Assembly: GCF_000018585.1 (NCBI RefSeq)
Contig: NC_009976.1
Coordinates: forward strand, 925,982-989,981
DNA: 64,000 nucleotides
Origin: Prochlorococcus marinus str. MIT 9211
Lineage (GTDB): Bacteria > Cyanobacteriota > Cyanobacteriia > PCC-6307 > Cyanobiaceae
Direction of reading: 5' to 3'
Part shown: positions 50,900 through 60,518 of the stretch, in pieces
How positions within the stretch are numbered: the stretch's first letter is position 1
Layout: each line of letters opens with the position of its first letter
Made by a program: the position numbers and the translations under genes
The notes under the pieces: generated by a model
Databases searched by the model: none
What the model was told of the DNA's origin: nothing
Seen by the model: the letters and a program-made list of their open reading frames with translations, nothing else

Positions 50900-53800
50900 T
50901 TGCTAACAATTTACCGAAGCAACAGAGCTGAATGGCTTGCAAATGTTTTGGCTGAACAGCTTCGAGCAAATCCTCCAGGATTATCTGAGAACGTGGAAAT
51001 TGTTGTCAATACATGGCCAACAGGCAGATGGTTAGGAGAGGAGATCGCTAAAATCAATGGAATTAGTGCATTAGTTAGATTTCCATTTCCTGCTGCACAG
51101 CTAAAGACACTTGTTAGAAAATTTCTTGGAATAGAAGTAATAAATGACGACGACCCTTGGGAAGCCAACCAACTTATATGGCCGATACTTAACTCATTAC
51201 CTGAATTACTTCAAAAAGAGGAAGCTGGAGTATTACAGAAGTGGCTAGAAAGAGATCTAAGCCAATCCGGAAAACTCAGCAGAGATGAATGGCAACTAGC
51301 AAAAACTATTGCCTATACATTTGATGAGTACATCATGTACAGACCTGATGTTATTTCTGACTGGTGGGGTACGGAAAATGAAATAAATAACCTCAAATCA
51401 AAATTACCTAAATACATTCAATGGCAACCTATATTGATCAATCTCCTAAAACAAAGAATTACTCAGGAGCCATTTGGATTACAAGTCAGGAATGTTGCTT
51501 CAAAACTAAAGAAAGGAATCGCTCCGAAGCAAAACCTTCCTTCAGATCTTCGAATCTTTGGGATCAATAGTCTCGCTCCAGTTCAACTAGAGCTTATTCA
51601 AGCCTTGTCTTGCATAATGGAAGTGAAGGTATTCCTACTAACTCCTTGCAAGGACTTATGGAGCCGCTGCAAAACGAAGAGAGAAGAATACGGTGAAGGC
51701 TGGAAGGTAGCTAATGATAAGTTGTGGTTACTCAATAAACAACGACTTGAAGCCACTCTTGGTCGTATGGGCTCTGAGTTCGAGCAATTATTAGAAGGTA
51801 GTGGGGAATATCAATTAGGAGAGTGGGACGAAAAAGATCTTTTTGCTATGCCTGCGACTATAGCCCTAAACAAGCAAAGAAAGCCAACTCTTCTTGAACA
51901 GATTCAGCAAAGACTAGTAACCAATGAATGTATTGAACCGCTGCAGAGAAGCTTAGATGACTCTTCAATATCTTTTACTGAATGTCCTGGTCCAAAGAGG
52001 CAAATTCAAATTGTACGAGATCAAATACTTCAGCAGCTTGCATTAAACAAAAATCTAGAGCCAAAAGACATCCTAATAATGACACCACAAGTTGAAAAAT
52101 TTGCTCATTTAATACCTTCTATTTTTAATGACGTTTCAGCAACAGGGGTTACTCTTCCATGGAAAATCACTGATAGAAGTCAGTATGACCAGCCAGGTTT
52201 AACACAATGCATAATATTATTAATGGAAATTGCATGTACGCGTTTAACTGCAAGTAATTTAGATCAACTGCTGACCAACCCTGTAATAAAAGATCTATAC
52301 AAATTAGACGACAGTGAAATTGATAAAATCACAAATTGCCTACAAGAAACAGGGTTTCGGTGGGGTATAAACTCTTTAGAACGAGATGGGGAAGAAACAC
52401 ATACTTTAAACTGGTGTCTGGAGCGGTGGCTTGTAGGCATGGTAATACCTACTATCCCTGGTCTGGTGCTAGGTGGAATTGCTCCTTTCTCGAAAGGAAT
52501 ATCTATAAGCGAATTGTCAAAGTGGTGGGAAATCCTATCAAAGATATGCAATATGCTTCAGGGACTAAGACAGTCTCATAGCTGTATGAAATGGGGCTTG
52601 GTGCTAAAAGGACTCTGTGATGATCTATGCAACAATGATCGCAAGTGGTCATGGGAACGTCAACGATTTCTTCGTGCCATAGACGATTGGATAAGAGCAG
52701 CAGACTGTTTTAAAAAAGAAATAAAAATAGAAGTTGTAGCTGAAATAGTTAAAGATTTAATAGCTAAAGAAGCAGGACGTTTTGGACACAGGACCGGGAG
52801 AATAACCATTAGTGCATTGGAGCCCATGAGAGCGATTCCACACAAAATGATTGTATTAATGGGCCTAGATGAGACAATTTTTCCTCGTAAACAACAGCGT
52901 CCAGGGTTTAGCCTTTTAGATCATAAACACTTTTTAGGCGATCCAAGAATAAATGATAAGGATAGATATGTGCTTTTAGAAGCATTAATCTCTACTAGGG
53001 AAACGTTGCTTATTACTTGGGATGGTAGAGATGAAAAGACTGGAGATTCACTTGAACCTTCTAGTCCAGTTCAACAGTTTTTTGAGTACCTACAACATGA
53101 ACTTGGAGAAAAGAGCTCCATGGGACTTTTAAAAAAACCAAGCCCCAATCCTCTCAACAAGAACAATTTCCTAAGCTGTAATAATCAACCTCCCATAAGT
53201 TGTGATAAGCGTGATTTAGAGACACGGCAATGGATGAATGCAAAGCAGGGATCTCGGGGCTTAACTCTAGCTTTGCCGTTAAATTGGAATCTGAGCAAAA
53301 ATGCAGTCAACTCCTCTTCAGATAACGAATTGCTTAAGTCGTGGTTGGCTACACCACAACTAAAATGGCTTGAACAATTTCATTTACATCCTCGCGAATG
53401 GAATAAGCCTATTGAAGACCTAGACTCTCTCAGCATTCCCGAGCTCATTAAATTTAAGATCCTCAAACAAGAATTTACGGAGCTAATAACTTCCTCAAAC
53501 AACCAAATAATAAGTCCAGAAATTAATGAAAGAGAATCACCTAATTGGCAAGATAAATATTTAGGTCAAGGTGTTTTCCCTCCAAAATCAGCAGCCACTC
53601 TAGAGAGTGAAATACTTGGTAGACGTTGGACTAGCCTAATTAAATCACTCTCGAAACTAGGAGAGGTAAAAAGAGATTCATTGATGGAAGATAATGAAAC
53701 AGGGGAGATATTGATTGCGAATAATTGCACTGTTCTAGTAGAGATTGGGAGGCTTAAAGCTAAGACGATCTTAAATACCTGGCTTACTCATTTAAAGTTA

Positions 53801-54217
53801 TCCGCATATCACAAGTCTACCAAGAAAACCGTAGTAATAGCACGTAGTGATTCAAATACAAAGATAGATTCGTATGAAGTAATGCTTAGTTGGCATCCAA
53901 TGTCAAGCATCAAGGCTGAAAGCATTCTCGATGAGTTGAAGCAGCAAGCTCATAATGGTTTAAAGCAATGCTGGCCTGTCCCGCCTGAAAGTGGATGGAA
54001 ATTAGCAAAAGCACGCTATAAAAAATCTAACGACTGTAATGAGATTTTTAGAAGAGCCTGGATTGGTGACTTTAATAAAGAGGGCGAACGCAATAAACCT
54101 GAGATGCAGCTTTGTTTTGGGTACAAAGCAGCACCTGAGATCTTTCTTGAGAATGAATTATTTGATCAGTGCCTGGAGTTGTTATACAAACCATTAATAG
54201 CTCAGCTTGTCAAATAA
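50900..54217 (+). CDS. recC: Exodeoxyribonuclease V subunit RecC
   Basis: Chi-recognition subunit of RecBCD, 1105 residues. The N-terminus is like E. coli RecC (LTIYRSNRAEWLANVL), followed by IVVNTWPTGRWLGEEIA and a region of degraded helicase motifs (FGINSLAPVQLELIQAL), then PMRAIPHKMIVLMGLDETIFPRKQQRPGFSLLD, a strong RecC signature. The TTG start at 50900 is the only one that fits. 12 bp before the next gene. Whether a Chi sequence is used cannot be told from this window. Confidence 0.92.
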   Translation: MLTIYRSNRAEWLANVLAEQLRANPPGLSENVEIVVNTWPTGRWLGEEIAKINGISALVRFPFPAAQLKTLVRKFLGIEVINDDDPWEANQLIWPILNSLPELLQKEEAGVLQKWLERDLSQSGKLSRDEWQLAKTIAYTFDEYIMYRPDVISDWWGTENEINNLKSKLPKYIQWQPILINLLKQRITQEPFGLQVRNVASKLKKGIAPKQNLPSDLRIFGINSLAPVQLELIQALSCIMEVKVFLLTPCKDLWSRCKTKREEYGEGWKVANDKLWLLNKQRLEATLGRMGSEFEQLLEGSGEYQLGEWDEKDLFAMPATIALNKQRKPTLLEQIQQRLVTNECIEPLQRSLDDSSISFTECPGPKRQIQIVRDQILQQLALNKNLEPKDILIMTPQVEKFAHLIPSIFNDVSATGVTLPWKITDRSQYDQPGLTQCIILLMEIACTRLTASNLDQLLTNPVIKDLYKLDDSEIDKITNCLQETGFRWGINSLERDGEETHTLNWCLERWLVGMVIPTIPGLVLGGIAPFSKGISISELSKWWEILSKICNMLQGLRQSHSCMKWGLVLKGLCDDLCNNDRKWSWERQRFLRAIDDWIRAADCFKKEIKIEVVAEIVKDLIAKEAGRFGHRTGRITISALEPMRAIPHKMIVLMGLDETIFPRKQQRPGFSLLDHKHFLGDPRINDKDRYVLLEALISTRETLLITWDGRDEKTGDSLEPSSPVQQFFEYLQHELGEKSSMGLLKKPSPNPLNKNNFLSCNNQPPISCDKRDLETRQWMNAKQGSRGLTLALPLNWNLSKNAVNSSSDNELLKSWLATPQLKWLEQFHLHPREWNKPIEDLDSLSIPELIKFKILKQEFTELITSSNNQIISPEINERESPNWQDKYLGQGVFPPKSAATLESEILGRRWTSLIKSLSKLGEVKRDSLMEDNETGEILIANNCTVLVEIGRLKAKTILNTWLTHLKLSAYHKSTKKTVVIARSDSNTKIDSYEVMLSWHPMSSIKAESILDELKQQAHNGLKQCWPVPPESGWKLAKARYKKSNDCNEIFRRAWIGDFNKEGERNKPEMQLCFGYKAAPEIFLENELFDQCLELLYKPLIAQLVK

Positions 54218-54229
54218 CAGCCTCACATT

Positions 54230-54796
54230 ATGTCATTTCCCCTATTAAACTCTTCCAAAAGTCTAATAAGTAAAGTTCTGAGTGATTGGGGTTTTACTCG
54301 AAAAGGCCTTATGAATAATCGAAATGGAGAATGGTGGCTAGCAATTCAATTGGCTATTATAGCTGCCCACTTGGCCCCAACCCTTCCTTCACACAAAAGT
54401 CTATATGGTATGGAATGGCCAATTACACTAATAATTTTAGGAGGAGTTTTGTTCTCCATAGGAAATGCTTTGGCCATAATTACACTAATAAAGTTAGGTA
54501 AAAGCCTTTCTCCTTTACCACAACCTAAAAAAGATGCTGACTTAGTTACAAGTGGGATCTACAGGTTTAGTAGACATCCATTATACCTATCTCTAATAAT
54601 GATATCTATTGGTTATATCTTGATCATTGGGAGCTTATTTCATGTCACCTTACTTATAGGGTTATGTATAGTATTGATAAATAAAGCCAAGTTAGAAGAA
54701 GCCAAGCTCAAAGAGATACATCCACAATACAATCAATATATTTACCAGACACCAGCGATTATAAAAGGGTTACTCTTTTTTGATTGGAGGCATTAA
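54230..54796 (+). CDS. Isoprenylcysteine methyltransferase-like membrane protein
   Basis: 188 residues with about four membrane segments. The conserved C-terminal half has LVTSGIYRFSRHPLYLSLIMISIG, the NRHP-like SAM-binding signature of ICMT/PEMT proteins, then LEEAKLKEIHPQYNQYI. The substrate is unknown; the group includes protein, phospholipid and isoprenoid methyltransferases. It sits between recC and recB on the same strand with short gaps (12 and 51 bp), so it is probably in that transcript by chance or by an unexplained link. Confidence 0.78.
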   Translation: MSFPLLNSSKSLISKVLSDWGFTRKGLMNNRNGEWWLAIQLAIIAAHLAPTLPSHKSLYGMEWPITLIILGGVLFSIGNALAIITLIKLGKSLSPLPQPKKDADLVTSGIYRFSRHPLYLSLIMISIGYILIIGSLFHVTLLIGLCIVLINKAKLEEAKLKEIHPQYNQYIYQTPAIIKGLLFFDWRH

Positions 54797-54847
54797 TTTA
54801 ATGAACGTCTCAGGGCAAAGCAAACATATTGACAACTTAGAAAAACT

Positions 54848-57800
54848 ATGGGCATAGAGTCTGAATTCAACCCAAACACATTTCCCCTTGAGCCAGGGGT
54901 TCGCCTAATAGAAGCTAGTGCCGGTACTGGAAAGACATTTTCCCTCGCTCACCTTGTGCTAAGACTGCTAACAGAAAAACAACACTCAATAAATGAAATC
55001 CTTGTAGTGAGCTTTACCAGAGCTTCCGCGGCAGAGATAAAGGCAAGGATTACAAATAGACTAATATTTGCCTTGAAAGGGTTAGAGAACCCAAGCAAGG
55101 AATACAAAAACAAGCATATAGACCAAGTACTTGATGAATGGCTAAAGAAATTTATCAACGATATACAGCGAAGAATGCACTGGGTAAATCATCTACTAGA
55201 TGCATTGACAAATATTGACCAAGCTGACATCACCACAATACATGGCTTCTGTAGGCGTACCCTTCAAAGAGACGTAATAGAAAGTGGTAGTGCCATTGAA
55301 CCACATCCAATAGCTGAGGGAGAGATTAAAAAGCTCGTAAATGAAATTGCACATGAATATTGGATTCAAAACGTCCTATCTCTGGCCCCTCAACATCTAA
55401 AAGGAATAAAACAAGCAGGTATTAATGCAGAAAGTATTGCAAAGAAAGTGTTGGCTATTGATCAAGATCCAAGTCTAAAACTTTCGATTAAGCGTACAGA
55501 AGTAGACGTGTCAAAACCACTTAAAGAACAATTTAATACTAACCTTAAGACTTGCTGGGAAAGTTTTATTTCCAGTTGGGAAGAGTATGGTAGTGATTTA
55601 GACAATGAGCTTAAGAAGATAGCCAGCTCCTATCGAGAGATAGGGATCGTAGATACAAAGCCATACAGCCCAAATCCAAGAAAGAATAGATATCAAGAAT
55701 TAAATGAATGGATAAATATATTTAAGTGTTCTCAATATGGATCTAAAAAAAGCAAGCCTATTTCCTATGAAGATATTCGTACTCAGAAATTACTTAAAGA
55801 CTATTTTCATCCCTTAAAGCTTGCAGAAGTAGAAAGACGTAATCAATTAGACTACTCATCATTAATTAGGCCAAAACTTCAACAAGCAATTGCAGATTTA
55901 TTTGATAAACCAGCAGAGCTTGTATTTATTCATGCTGTAGGATCTGTATTAGAGAGCCTAAGACTTAAAAGGCTTAAATCAGGATTTATAAGTTTTTCAG
56001 ATCAACTCAAAGCATTAGATCCTGAATCAAACTGTTCAGTTAAAAATAATTTCCCAAAGTTACAAGAAAGGTTACGTCAAAGGTACAAAGTTATTTTAAT
56101 TGATGAGTTTCAAGACACTGATCCTCTTCAATGGAGAATTTTTAATACTGTTTTTGGTAAAAGCTCAAAGCATCTTTTAGTAATGGTTGGGGATCCGAAG
56201 CAAGCAATCTATAAGTTCAGAGGTGGTGACTTAAATACATATCTACTAGCTCGCAAGGAGGCAGACCGAGTTGACTCTTTACTAACTAACTTCAGAGCAT
56301 CTGCTCCTCTACTGAGTAGTCTTAATCAAATGATGTCTTGTGGCCTTAAATACTCAGCTTTAAATGTTCCGTCATTAAAGTCTGGATCAAAGAGGAAGCT
56401 ATTGCCGCTATCAACAGAGTCTCATTCATTAGAAATTCTTACACCTAAACCTAGCTCTAGCGAGAAGGTTTTAAATAGCTCAGTACCCCCTTTAAGAAAC
56501 AAAGTCGAGCAATTGATACCAAATATCGTTACCAACGCCATCTTGGAATTAATAAATAAACCTGACAGTGAATTACATCCAAATGATATTTGTATCCTTG
56601 TCAACCGTCACAGTCAAGCAAACGACATCAGATTGTCGCTAAGTAAATCTGGCATACCAAGTCGCCTAATCAACAAGGGAGATATTTTCGAAAGTGAGGC
56701 TGCAACAATCCTACAACGATTCATTGACTGCCTATCAAGCCCTAACTCTATAGACAACATTAGGCTACTTGCTTGCTCCCCTTTAATGCAATGGGATATT
56801 AACAAGTTAAAAGATGCTGAAGAGACAAAAGAGATCGATGATTTAATTATCCAATTTACTAATTGGGGGAATGAACTAAACGAGCTAGGTCTCATAGGCT
56901 GCCTTTCAAACTTCCTAGAAAGCAAGAATATTGCAAGCCTTTCAAGGAAGGGAACATTGCTAGGCGATTTATTTCAATGTGCACAGCTTGTCCAAGAAGC
57001 AGTGCACAATCAGGGACTAAATGCAAGAGGTGCCGCGAGATGGTTAAAACAACAACGCACAAAATTACTAGACCCTACACCTGAAGATCGTCAACCTAAC
57101 AGTGACATAGCAGAAGAAGCTATCAATGTTATTACGATTCATCGAAGCAAAGGACTAGAATTCAAAGTGGTGATATGTCCTTACCTATGGCAAAGTCCAA
57201 GTTCTCCAAGGGGACCTCTTTGGAGAGATGATGTGAAAAAACAATGGTTGATATCTATCAATCCAGGATGGGGAAATGGAAATCAAATTATTGACAGCGC
57301 GATAGTGGAAGCCAATCAAGAAGCAGAAAGATTAGCTTATGTAGCAATGACACGAGCACAAGATAAGTTAATTGTCATTTGGATTGCAGCCTCTAAGCAA
57401 GAAAATAATCCTTTGAAATTCTTTCTATTTGGTCCTAATTCTCTTGATGCAAAAGCCGAGGATCTAACTTTTGAAAAAATGAATACATGGGTTAAAGCCA
57501 ATAATTCAAATATAAGTATTCGCCAAGTAGATATAGGGAAGGTAAAAGGTTACTGGGATAAATTTGATGATAAATCAATACTGAAATTAGGACCTACCCC
57601 AAAACGTAAATTAGATAAAAGCTGGGGTCGTCATAGCTACTCATCTTGGATATCCAGCACATACAGACTTAATGAGCGTCCACTAAACCCAGATGCAATT
57701 GATGAGGGTAAAGATCTAGAGCAAGAAGTAGTTAATTTAGAGAATCGTAATCCTGATGTGACGACCTTTTATCAAAGAGAAAACCTAAGTGACTACAATT

Positions 57801-58645
57801 GGTCTAAGCAAGGTCCACTTCAAAATTTCCCTCGAGGGCCAATCGCAGGTGAGTGCCTTCACAAGATTCTTGAAAGAATAAACTTCCGTCATCCAATAAG
57901 CTGCAAAGACTCGGAGTTAGTAATAGTTGACGAATTGAGAAGAAGTGGAATAGATGAAAAGCATCGAGTTGACGTGCAAGTTGCCCTAGAAAGAGTTTTA
58001 AATATTAAAATGGGTAAATCACTCGGAAACCTACGTTTCAAAGACATAGATAATAGAAATAAGATCAATGAGCTTGGGTTTGACCTTTGTTTATCAAAAA
58101 ATAGGCAGCCAATCAAAACTTCTGATTTGGAAAAGACATTACATAGTTGTACAAAGAGACGTTTTGGGAAAGCCTATTCTGATCAGATTAAAGAATTGAA
58201 TATCTATAGTCGAGGTTTTCTAACTGGGTCAATTGACTTGGTGTTCAATGATCAGAATGAGTTTTCTCAAAAACGCTGGTGGGTAGCTGACTGGAAAAGC
58301 AATTGGCTAGCCAACCATCCAACGAATAATCTCACTACTTACTGCGGCCCAGCCCATTACAGTGCATCCAGAATGGAAGAAGAAATGATGCATCATCACT
58401 ATCTTCTTCAGGCAAATTTATATTTAGTAGCCTTACACAGATTCCTGAAATGGAGATTACCTGGCTACTCTCCTAATAAACATCTAGGAGGTTATGTCTA
58501 CGTGTTTCTCCGAGGTATACCGAGCCAAGATGAGATTAATAGTATCCCTAGAAACTCTAATGAGATGCCAGGACTAATAATTGAAGAGGCATCTGCTCAA
58601 ACCGTATTAGAGCTAGATAGTCTAATTGAGAACGGCGGAGAATGA
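54848..58645 (+). CDS. recB: Exodeoxyribonuclease V subunit RecB
   Basis: Helicase-nuclease subunit of RecBCD. 1265 residues. Motif I LIEASAGTGKTFSLAHLVLRLL, motif II VILIDEFQDTDPLQW, motif III VGDPKQAIYKFRGG, motif V INVITIHRSKGLEFKVVICP, motif VI RLAYVAMTRAQDKLIV. The C-terminal nuclease domain has GFLTGSIDLVFND and WWVADWKSNWL with the expected acidic and Lys residues. ATG at 54848. Its stop overlaps the recD start (ATGA). Confidence 0.95.
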   Translation: MGIESEFNPNTFPLEPGVRLIEASAGTGKTFSLAHLVLRLLTEKQHSINEILVVSFTRASAAEIKARITNRLIFALKGLENPSKEYKNKHIDQVLDEWLKKFINDIQRRMHWVNHLLDALTNIDQADITTIHGFCRRTLQRDVIESGSAIEPHPIAEGEIKKLVNEIAHEYWIQNVLSLAPQHLKGIKQAGINAESIAKKVLAIDQDPSLKLSIKRTEVDVSKPLKEQFNTNLKTCWESFISSWEEYGSDLDNELKKIASSYREIGIVDTKPYSPNPRKNRYQELNEWINIFKCSQYGSKKSKPISYEDIRTQKLLKDYFHPLKLAEVERRNQLDYSSLIRPKLQQAIADLFDKPAELVFIHAVGSVLESLRLKRLKSGFISFSDQLKALDPESNCSVKNNFPKLQERLRQRYKVILIDEFQDTDPLQWRIFNTVFGKSSKHLLVMVGDPKQAIYKFRGGDLNTYLLARKEADRVDSLLTNFRASAPLLSSLNQMMSCGLKYSALNVPSLKSGSKRKLLPLSTESHSLEILTPKPSSSEKVLNSSVPPLRNKVEQLIPNIVTNAILELINKPDSELHPNDICILVNRHSQANDIRLSLSKSGIPSRLINKGDIFESEAATILQRFIDCLSSPNSIDNIRLLACSPLMQWDINKLKDAEETKEIDDLIIQFTNWGNELNELGLIGCLSNFLESKNIASLSRKGTLLGDLFQCAQLVQEAVHNQGLNARGAARWLKQQRTKLLDPTPEDRQPNSDIAEEAINVITIHRSKGLEFKVVICPYLWQSPSSPRGPLWRDDVKKQWLISINPGWGNGNQIIDSAIVEANQEAERLAYVAMTRAQDKLIVIWIAASKQENNPLKFFLFGPNSLDAKAEDLTFEKMNTWVKANNSNISIRQVDIGKVKGYWDKFDDKSILKLGPTPKRKLDKSWGRHSYSSWISSTYRLNERPLNPDAIDEGKDLEQEVVNLENRNPDVTTFYQRENLSDYNWSKQGPLQNFPRGPIAGECLHKILERINFRHPISCKDSELVIVDELRRSGIDEKHRVDVQVALERVLNIKMGKSLGNLRFKDIDNRNKINELGFDLCLSKNRQPIKTSDLEKTLHSCTKRRFGKAYSDQIKELNIYSRGFLTGSIDLVFNDQNEFSQKRWWVADWKSNWLANHPTNNLTTYCGPAHYSASRMEEEMMHHHYLLQANLYLVALHRFLKWRLPGYSPNKHLGGYVYVFLRGIPSQDEINSIPRNSNEMPGLIIEEASAQTVLELDSLIENGGE

Positions 58646-60366
58646 ATAAAGAGAATACCCATCAGATAAAGCCAGAGTTAAAAAATGCTCTTGCAAAAGT
58701 CTTACTTGAAAGAATACCAACTAGTGCTTCTCAACCACATTTGCAAGACCTAATAAATATCCTTTTAGAGTCGTTATCCCGTGGAGAGATCTATATTTCT
58801 TTAGACGAGTCAAAGCCACCAACCGAGGTCAAGGCACCGGGATGGCCTACAGAACATTTAAGAGCCATCAAACAGAGCGGCTGGCTTGAGCAAAGCACGA
58901 GTCCCATAATCCTTGAAAACAATCGACTTGGATGGTATCGATGGGATTATGAAATGAAAGGTATAATTAAAGATCTAATAAAAAAATCTAATCAACGTCC
59001 CAAATTAGCAATTATAGAAGTTGATAAAGATGCCATCAAATCAACAGTCAAACTGAATTCCGAACAACTCCTCGCCTTAGAATCGATAACATCTCATAAT
59101 TTAGTCTTATTGAGTGGAGGCCCAGGAACAGGGAAAACAAGTACAATTGTAGAGATGCTAAGAAAATCACTATCAATAGATTTAGAATTACGAATTGGTT
59201 TAGCAGCCCCGACTGGTAAAGCAACGAGACGTCTTCAAGAATCACTTCAATCCTCTATAGAAGAATTAAACCCGCAAGTCAAAGATAAGTTCTACCGTAT
59301 TCCATGCCTAACTTTGCATAGATGGTTAAAAGCAAACGAACGTGGATTTAGTAAAAACGAAACCAATCAATTAGATTTAGATCTCCTAGTAATAGATGAG
59401 ATGTCAATGGTAGACATTAGTCTAATGAGAGGTGTTTTAAATGCATTACCAAAACAAAGTCAATTAGTACTTGTAGGTGATCCTAATCAACTGCCTCCTG
59501 TTGGTAGTGGAGCAGTCTGGAATGAGCTTCTAAAGTCTCAAAACCAAGAGATCCTTGGCTCATCAAGAATTAATTTGAGCAAGGTTTACCGAAATCGTGG
59601 TCAAATCGCTTTATTAGCAAAGATGATTAGAGAAGACAGCTTTAATGTTTTCTGGAATCAGATCCAAAATCTTCCTTTATCATCAAATGTCAAATCGCAT
59701 TCACAGAAGAAAAATAGTATGCCTTCATTTCTACTTGAAAAACTAAAGGCAAAGCAAGCTGAAATCCAAAAGATCCTAAGTAATTCATTGGAAACTTTGA
59801 ATACAGTTAATACATACCCAGCAACTATAAATAATCCTGAATTTGATAATACAATAAAAAAACTTTTAAAAACTCTAGAAGAGTTAGCAGTTTTATGCCC
59901 CAGAAGATTTGGACTATGGAGTGTAGAGCATGTTCATCAAGCACTGTTAGGGAATAGCTTAGAAGAAGGCGTGATGCACTGGCCAGAAGGAACACCTGTT
60001 ATTTGTGGTGAAAACCAGCAAGAACTTGGCTTATCAAATGGTGATATAGGAGTAATATTTGGAAGCAATAATGAAAGACGTCTCATATTTAGAGTCATTA
60101 CAGAGAAACAAACTTTAGAGCCAAAGCTTATTCATCCAAGCAGATTAAGAAAAGTGGATCCAGCTTATGCTCTAACCATACATAAATCACAAGGCAGTGA
60201 GGTTAATGACGTTGTTTTGCTTTGGCCCGATGATAGCTATATATGTGATCAGCAAATAAAACAAGATAAAAGAAATGAGAATTACGATAAAAGCTTAATG
60301 TATACAGCACTTACGCGGGCAAAAAATAAATTTGATCTTATTTTGCCTGAGGCGCAAAGCAATTGA
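58642..60366 (+). CDS. recD: Exodeoxyribonuclease V subunit RecD
   Basis: Fast 5'-3' helicase subunit of RecBCD. 574 residues. Walker A LLSGGPGTGKTSTIVEML near residue 155, then LAAPTGKATRRLQESL, motif II LLVIDEMSMVDISLM, VGDPNQLPPVGSGAV, and ALTIHKSQGSEVNDVVLLWP near the C-terminus, then LMYTALTRAKNKF. ATG at 58642 overlaps the recB stop. Together with recC and recB the full complex is encoded, with only the methyltransferase-like gene interposed. Confidence 0.95.
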   Translation: MNKENTHQIKPELKNALAKVLLERIPTSASQPHLQDLINILLESLSRGEIYISLDESKPPTEVKAPGWPTEHLRAIKQSGWLEQSTSPIILENNRLGWYRWDYEMKGIIKDLIKKSNQRPKLAIIEVDKDAIKSTVKLNSEQLLALESITSHNLVLLSGGPGTGKTSTIVEMLRKSLSIDLELRIGLAAPTGKATRRLQESLQSSIEELNPQVKDKFYRIPCLTLHRWLKANERGFSKNETNQLDLDLLVIDEMSMVDISLMRGVLNALPKQSQLVLVGDPNQLPPVGSGAVWNELLKSQNQEILGSSRINLSKVYRNRGQIALLAKMIREDSFNVFWNQIQNLPLSSNVKSHSQKKNSMPSFLLEKLKAKQAEIQKILSNSLETLNTVNTYPATINNPEFDNTIKKLLKTLEELAVLCPRRFGLWSVEHVHQALLGNSLEEGVMHWPEGTPVICGENQQELGLSNGDIGVIFGSNNERRLIFRVITEKQTLEPKLIHPSRLRKVDPAYALTIHKSQGSEVNDVVLLWPDDSYICDQQIKQDKRNENYDKSLMYTALTRAKNKFDLILPEAQSN

Positions 60367-60518
60367 AGAAATAAGCCCGATACCTCTTAATGGGAATATC
60401 ACACAATGTTAGATTAAGAGAAACCTTTAAAAAAGGCGCGTCAACAAAGCACGGTTATATACCGATTGGAGGTTGTCTGCCTGATTTTTAAGGATTATCA
60501 GGGATAAAATTAAATTAC
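60367..60518 (+). promoter_or_regulatory. Structured leader upstream of the DEAD-box helicase
   Basis: 152 bases with three inverted repeats: CTCTTAAT/ATTAAGAG at 60384-60391 and 60413-60420 (8 bp perfect, 21-base loop), CGGT/ACCG at 60452-60464, and CCTGAT/ATCAGG at 60480-60485 and 60497-60502. The last 3' arm overlaps the only AGGG near the helicase start. Cold-shock helicase genes often have long folded leaders, so post-transcriptional control is plausible, but transcription start and folding are not known. Confidence 0.4.
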
